Assembly (NCBI GenBank): GCA_031378125.1
Contig: JANNDW010000246.1
Span: 1 to 8,156 of the forward strand
Source: LGRD01 sp031378125
Lineage (GTDB): Bacteria > Pseudomonadota > Gammaproteobacteria > Burkholderiales > Burkholderiaceae_C
DNA length: 8,156 nt
Direction of reading: 5' to 3'
The notes below the pieces were generated by a model. It was not told where the DNA came from and searched no databases. It worked only from the letters and a program-made list of their open reading frames with translations. Position 1 is the stretch's first letter. Every line of letters begins with the position of its first letter. The position numbers were made by a program, and so were the translations under genes. Shown here in pieces: positions 6,610 through 8,156 of this stretch.

Positions 6610-7761
6610 ATGCCCCGATTGCTCTACCTGCTGGCGCTGTGCAACCTCGTCATCGGCACGGGCGCATTCGTCACCAGCGGCATCCTGGTTCTGCTCAGCA
6701 CCTCGCTGAAGGTCAGCGTCGCGGCGGCGGGCCAGGCCATGACGGTGTATGCGCTGGCCACGGCCGTGCTCGCCCCGCTGGCGCTGGTCTGGACCGGCAC
6801 GTGGCCGCGCAAGCGGGCCTTGCTGTTCGGCATGCTGGTGTTTGCCGCGGGCAACCTGGTGTGTGCCCTGGCCAGCAGCCTGCCCTCGCTGCTCGTGGGC
6901 CGCGTGCTGATGGGCGTGGGTGCAATGTTCACAGCGGTGGCCGCCGGCATTGCCGTCGCGCTGGTGCCGCCCGACAAGCGCGGCCGGGCGCTGTCGCTGG
7001 TGTTCCTGGGGATGAGCCTGAGCTACGTGGTGGGCCTGCCGCTGGGGGCCTGGTTGGGTTTTCAGTACGGCTGGCAATGGCCGGTCGCGCTGGTGGGCGG
7101 GCTCGCGCTGCTGAGTTGCGTGGCGCTGATGGTGCTGTGCCCCGCGGACATCGCCGCTCCCGGGGCCAGCTTCACCGCGCTGCCGCAATTGCTGCGGCAA
7201 GCGCCGGTGCTGTGGACGCTGGGCCTGACGCTGCTGTACTTCATCGCCATCTTCATGGTGTTTTCGTACATCGGCCCGGTGCTGCAAACGCTCCATCCCA
7301 TGTCCAAGGAGCGGCTGTCGTTCACGCTGATGCTGTTTGGCGTGGCCGGCGTGATCGGTACGCTGGTGGGCGGTTGGGCGCAGGACCGGTTCGGTGCACC
7401 CCGCACCTTGAAGCTCCAGCTCAGCGTGCTGGCCGCCATGATGGCGCTGGTCCCGCTGACGCAAGGAAGCTACCCGTTGATGGTGGCGGTGTTCATGGTT
7501 TGGGGCATTGCCGGCTTCGGCATGATGACGCCGCAGCAGGTGCGCCTGGCGCTGCTTTCGCCCGCGCAGACGCCGTTGCTGCTGTCGCTCAACACCTCGA
7601 TGCTGTACGTCGGCACGGCGCTCGGCGCGGCCGTGGGAGGTGCCGCCTCCAGCATCGTCGGCTTCGATCACCTGGCCTGGATGGGCGTGCCCTTCGCGCT
7701 GGCGGGGCTGGGCACTCTGTGGATCAGCACCGGCAAAGCCCGGGTTCTCAAAACGGCCTGA
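6610..7761 (+). CDS. Major facilitator superfamily transporter (DHA1/AraJ-like efflux type)
   Basis: This 383-residue inner-membrane protein has about twelve hydrophobic segments. They begin near residues 5, 40, 70, 92, 132, 158, 198, 235, 267, 288, 322 and 355, with a central loop near 178-197. GMSLSYVVGLPLGAWLG at 134-150 in the fifth helix fits the antiporter motif C of drug:proton exporters. GRVLMGVGAMF at 97-107 and PPDKRGRALSL at 120-130 are also typical of the family. Loop 2-3 (TGTWPRKRALLFG) is a degenerate motif A, lacking the usual G-x3-D-R start; the second-half copy, GGWAQDRFGAPR at 254-265, is better kept. The length fits 12-helix DHA1 or AraJ-like permeases. Substrate is unknown: drug, sugar or metabolite export are all possible. 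The gene starts 6 bp after the TonB-domain gene without a clear Shine-Dalgarno, so translational coupling is plausible. Confidence 0.9.
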   Translation: MPRLLYLLALCNLVIGTGAFVTSGILVLLSTSLKVSVAAAGQAMTVYALATAVLAPLALVWTGTWPRKRALLFGMLVFAAGNLVCALASSLPSLLVGRVLMGVGAMFTAVAAGIAVALVPPDKRGRALSLVFLGMSLSYVVGLPLGAWLGFQYGWQWPVALVGGLALLSCVALMVLCPADIAAPGASFTALPQLLRQAPVLWTLGLTLLYFIAIFMVFSYIGPVLQTLHPMSKERLSFTLMLFGVAGVIGTLVGGWAQDRFGAPRTLKLQLSVLAAMMALVPLTQGSYPLMVAVFMVWGIAGFGMMTPQQVRLALLSPAQTPLLLSLNTSMLYVGTALGAAVGGAASSIVGFDHLAWMGVPFALAGLGTLWISTGKARVLKTA

Positions 7762-7934
7762 GCCACGTTGCCGGGTAGAATGCCGGCATCAGCACAGACT
7801 TCAGTCACTGCGCTGCCGTCATCTCTGACGCGAATCTTTGGGGCCTGATTCCCGATTCGGCCCGACACCCCTTCTGCCTGCGACTGGCGCTTGAGTTTTC
7901 CGAGCGACAGGCCGATCTTCTGTTTGGAACCCCC
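7762..7934 (+). promoter_or_regulatory. Long leader/promoter region of the DEAD-box helicase gene
   Basis: This 173-bp stretch between the MFS stop and the helicase ATG has no convincing gene. TAGAAT at 7776-7781 resembles a -10 box without a good -35. It overlaps the perfect palindrome ATGCCGGCAT (7780-7789). GATTC occurs twice close together (7848-7852 and 7855-7859). If transcription starts just after the box, the helicase mRNA has a leader of about 145 nt, which is long enough for post-transcriptional control. I see no T-rich terminator for the MFS gene. Confidence 0.35.
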
Positions 7935-8156
7935 ATGTCTTTTGACTCCCTCGGCCTGGCCGAGCCGCTGCTGCGTGCCGTGCACGAACAGGGCTACACC
8001 GTCCCCACCCCCATCCAGGCGCAGGCCATTCCGGCCGTGCTGTCGGGCGGCGACGTGATGGGCGGCGCGCAGACCGGCACCGGCAAGACCGCCGGCTTCG
8101 TGCTGCCGATGCTGCACCGCCTGATGGCCACACCGGCGGTGCGCGACGCGCGCGGC
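7935..8156 (+). CDS. rhlE: RhlE-type DEAD-box ATP-dependent RNA helicase, N-terminal fragment
   Basis: The first 74 codons of a DEAD-box RNA helicase are present before the window ends. MSFDSLGL at the start and the Q motif GYTVPTPIQAQAIP at 20-33 (Gln28) bind adenine. AQTGTGKT at 45-52 is Walker A (motif I). The start MSFDSLGL, followed by LLRAVHEQGYTVPTPIQ, is characteristic of the RhlE group, which remodels RNA in ribosome assembly and RNA decay and often supports growth in the cold. The residues before motif I read SGGDVMGGAQTG, where RhlE proteins usually have GRDVMAAAQTG. GGA at 7926-7928 lies 6 nt before the ATG. The DEAD box and the second RecA-like domain are beyond the window, so other DEAD-box groups cannot be fully excluded. 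Confidence 0.88.
   Translation, partial: MSFDSLGLAEPLLRAVHEQGYTVPTPIQAQAIPAVLSGGDVMGGAQTGTGKTAGFVLPMLHRLMATPAVRDARG

Noticed and set aside
6028..7671. Long open frame on the minus strand (547 codons) opposite the TonB-domain and MFS genes
   Set aside because: The translation is a low-complexity His/Gln/Arg-rich string typical of GC-rich antisense. The + strand has recognisable families throughout.
6264..7778. Long + strand frame (504 codons) overlapping the TonB-domain and MFS genes
   Set aside because: It is a frame-shifted shadow, rich in Arg, Gly and Ala. The two genes it covers have clear family motifs.
7780..7848. Short upstream reading frame (22 codons) in the rhlE leader
   Set aside because: Its ATG overlaps the presumed -10 box, so it would probably not be in the transcript, and it has no ribosome binding site.
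1..8156. Mobile element, phage, CRISPR or defence system
   Set aside because: No transposase, integrase, terminal repeat pair, spacer array or known defence domain was seen on either strand.

Overview
The window is GC-rich, densely packed DNA with every convincing gene on the + strand. Protein style, GC content and short gaps suggest a betaproteobacterium, probably Burkholderiales/Comamonadaceae. That placement is inferred from recognised protein families, not from a marker gene.

Positions 1 to about 6061 are a sugar-alcohol (polyol) uptake and catabolism cluster. In order it holds the C-terminus of a MalG/SmoG-type ABC permease, a MalK/SmoK-type ABC ATPase, a D-arabinitol 4-dehydrogenase-like long-chain polyol dehydrogenase (dalD), a SmoS-type short-chain sorbitol/galactitol dehydrogenase, a 199-bp palindrome-rich intergenic segment, an AraC-family regulator with an N-terminal cupin sensor domain, and a xylulokinase (xylB). 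The proposed logic is that the ABC importer takes up pentitols and perhaps hexitols. DalD oxidises D-arabinitol to D-xylulose, and XylB phosphorylates this to xylulose 5-phosphate for the pentose phosphate pathway. The SmoS-like enzyme adds a second polyol oxidation, such as sorbitol to fructose. The AraC protein probably activates the cluster when polyol is present. The substrate-binding protein and first permease expected in such clusters would lie upstream of the window.

Positions 6062 to 7761 hold an apparently separate two-gene unit: a small protein with a TonB C-terminal domain but no clear membrane anchor, followed 6 bp later by a 12-helix major facilitator (drug/sugar efflux type). 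Its leader carries a hairpin and a -10-like box.

Positions 7762 to 8156 hold a 173-bp leader and the first 74 codons of an RhlE-type DEAD-box RNA helicase, cut by the window end.

No RNA gene, insertion sequence, CRISPR array or clearly new system was found. The least explained parts are the palindrome cluster at 3453-3651 and the anchorless TonB-domain protein next to a transporter.
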